Source of the DNA: Bacteroidales bacterium
GTDB taxonomy: Bacteria > Bacteroidota > Bacteroidia > Bacteroidales > F082
NCBI GenBank assembly: GCA_024689285.1
Contig: JAILDR010000078.1
Coordinates: forward strand, 1-14,776
Reading direction: 5' to 3'
Length of the DNA stretch: 14,776 nt
Shown: positions 13,414-14,776 of the stretch, piece by piece
Layout of the letters: every line of letters starts with the position of its first letter
Numbering within the stretch: the stretch's first letter is position 1
The notes under the pieces: generated by a model
Told to the model about the DNA's origin: nothing
What the model saw: only the letters and a program-made list of their open reading frames with translations
Databases searched by the model: none
Position numbers and translations under genes: made by a program

Positions 13414-14645
13414 AAGTCGATTTGATATTCGTTGATTTTTCGATATAAGGTGCGCTCGCTGATGCCTAATGCTTTGGCAGCGTCTTTGCGCTTGCCTTTG
13501 TGGGCTTCCAGCGCCTTGATGATCATTTCTTTCTCGTGTTGTTCCAACGAGAGGGTCTCAGGCATGTTGCCTGATTTGTAATGCCCTGTTTCTTCGGCAG
13601 GGAAGAACTCTGTGAATTCCTGCTCGCTGACTTCGGGCTCGTCGTGGCTCACGCGGGTCACCACCGTGTCGCCGATTTGGGTGACGGGTGTGGCTTGCAC
13701 GTAGTTGGTCTCCATCGGATGTCCGTTGCTCATGTTGTTTACCTGGGCGCGCAGCTCAGCGATGTCTTTCTTCATGTCGAAGAGGACACGGTAAAGCAAA
13801 TCGCGTTCCGACACCCCGTCGGGAGTGTCCTCTCGGGGCAACAGCACGGGAAGGTTGCTTTGCACGCGGTTGGGCAAGTATTTGACCAGGGTTTCTGAAG
13901 TGATGTTGCGTTCGGTCTCCATTATGGAAATCTGTTCGGTGATGTTCTTCAGTTGGCGCACGTTGCCGTCCCAGCGATAGTTTTCCAGCGTCTTCATCGC
14001 ATCTGGTGCCAATGTGATGGCGGGGATGTGGTTGCGTTCGGCAAAGTCGGCGGCGAACTTGCGGAACAACAAAGGAATGTCGCCTTTGCGCTCACGTAGG
14101 GCCGGGATATGGATAGGGATGGTGTTCAACCTATAATATAAGTCCTCGCGGAAACGTCCTTTCTCGATAGCCAAAGGTAGGTCAACATTGGTGGCCGCAA
14201 CGATTCTGACGTCGGTCTTCATCACCTTTGAGCCACCCACGCGGATGAACTCGCCGTTTTCCAATACGCGCAACAGACGGGCTTGGGTGGAAAGAGGCAA
14301 CTCGCCTACCTCATCCAGAAACAAGGTTCCTTTGTCGGCAATTTCGAAATAACCTTTACGCTCGCCAACAGCTCCGGTGAAAGCTCCCTTCTCGTGACCG
14401 AACAGTTCCGAGTCGATGGTGCCTTCCGGGATGGCCCCGCAGTTAACGGCAAAGTATTGTCCGTGTTTGCGGGTGCTGTTTTGGTGGATGATTTTCGGAA
14501 ACACGTCCTTACCCGTGCCGCTCTCGCCCGTGATGAGCACGGTGAGGTCGGTGGCGGCCACCTGCGATGCGATGCCGATGGCGCGGTCCAACGCTGGGTC
14601 GGTGCCGATGATGCCGAAGGTCCGTTTTATTGCTTGTACGTCCAT
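13410..14645 (-). CDS. Sigma-54-dependent transcriptional activator, AAA+ with Fis HTH
   Basis: This is a 411-residue bacterial enhancer-binding protein. It has no receiver or sensor domain; the AAA+ domain begins almost at the N-terminus. Motifs seen are Walker A GESGTGKD (40-47), the sigma-54 contact loop GAFTGA (87-92), Walker B TLFLDEVGEL (107-116), the Arg-finger region REDLYYRL (166-173), LRERKGDIP (183-191) and WDGNVRQL (225-232). A Fis-type helix-turn-helix (about 369-407: AKALGISERTLYRKINEY) ends the protein. An unusually long, low-complexity linker of about 100 residues joins the AAA+ and HTH parts. The GAFTGA loop is intact, so it should act with sigma-54; its targets are unknown. 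The start overlaps the pheT stop (TAATG), and the end overlaps lptE. Confidence 0.92.
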   Translation of the reverse strand: MDVQAIKRTFGIIGTDPALDRAIGIASQVAATDLTVLITGESGTGKDVFPKIIHQNSTRKHGQYFAVNCGAIPEGTIDSELFGHEKGAFTGAVGERKGYFEIADKGTLFLDEVGELPLSTQARLLRVLENGEFIRVGGSKVMKTDVRIVAATNVDLPLAIEKGRFREDLYYRLNTIPIHIPALRERKGDIPLLFRKFAADFAERNHIPAITLAPDAMKTLENYRWDGNVRQLKNITEQISIMETERNITSETLVKYLPNRVQSNLPVLLPREDTPDGVSERDLLYRVLFDMKKDIAELRAQVNNMSNGHPMETNYVQATPVTQIGDTVVTRVSHDEPEVSEQEFTEFFPAEETGHYKSGNMPETLSLEQHEKEMIIKALEAHKGKRKDAAKALGISERTLYRKINEYQIDL

Positions 14646-14776
14646 TATCTCAAAACTCCTCCCAACTGCTGTTCAAACGCGCCTTGAATCTTGCCCATCG
14701 TCTTCTCAATCACCTTGTCGGTGAGGGTGGTGGTGGGCGACATCAGCACGAAGCTCATGGCATACTGTTTCTTGCC
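14645..14776 (-). CDS. pheT: Phenylalanyl-tRNA synthetase beta subunit, C-terminal end (partial)
   Basis: Only the last 43 residues are in the window, on the minus strand, ending in TAA at 14645-14647. They read as the end of the anticodon-binding FDX-ACB domain of PheT: YAMSFVLMSPTTTLTD followed by a helix (KVIEKTMGKIQGAFEQQLGG) matches the 'S(Y/L)xxxFxLxxxxxTLTDxExxxxxxxI' end of that domain. PheT pairs with PheS to charge tRNA-Phe. The stop overlaps the start of the activator gene by one base. The call rests on a short stretch, but the pattern is distinctive. Confidence 0.8.
   Translation of the reverse strand, partial: GKKQYAMSFVLMSPTTTLTDKVIEKTMGKIQGAFEQQLGGVLR

Overview
The window looks like a chromosomal segment from a Bacteroidales bacterium (Bacteroidota), possibly close to Prevotellaceae. 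Four things support this. Several genes have the Bacteroidota -7 promoter motif TAnnTTTG upstream. SecG and LptE are of Bacteroidota type. There are PorT-like outer-membrane beta-barrels and an OmpA-family porin. Shine-Dalgarno sites are weak or absent. I saw no mobile element, CRISPR array, tRNA or rRNA. The window is gene-dense and no gap exceeds about 130 bases.

Layout, left to right. (1) Positions 2-2603 carry envelope genes: the 3' part of an OmpA-family porin (+), then two divergently transcribed small beta-barrel proteins (- and +). Palindromic bidirectional terminators separate the convergent pairs. (2) Positions 10540 down to 2673 are one tightly packed minus-strand operon of seven genes. 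In transcription order they are an MMPL/RND-type exporter, FakA (fatty acid kinase), FakB (DegV-type fatty-acid-binding protein), a double GNAT-like protein of unknown function, a PlsX-type phosphate acyltransferase, an acyl carrier protein, and a LolA-like periplasmic protein. Junctions range from a 14-base overlap to a 5-base gap. (3) Positions 10634-11657 (+) hold a YbgC-like acyl thioesterase and an HD-domain hydrolase, divergent from the exporter and sharing a 93-base promoter region with it. (4) Positions 14776 down to 11721 (-) are a housekeeping operon: the end of pheT, a sigma-54-type activator, lptE, a coiled-coil/TPR protein, and secG.

The most interesting region is the central operon. 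By family knowledge, FakB binds a free fatty acid, FakA phosphorylates it to acyl-phosphate, and PlsX can exchange acyl-phosphate with ACP to give acyl-ACP. The genes therefore encode a complete free-fatty-acid-to-acyl-ACP route next to a dedicated ACP. That route is embedded with a putative N-acyltransferase-fold enzyme, an inner-membrane lipid-type exporter and a periplasmic lipid-carrier-like protein, with a thioesterase divergent beside it. My inference is that this is either a fatty-acid salvage or remodelling module, or a small pathway that makes and exports an acylated product. The sequence alone cannot decide between these.
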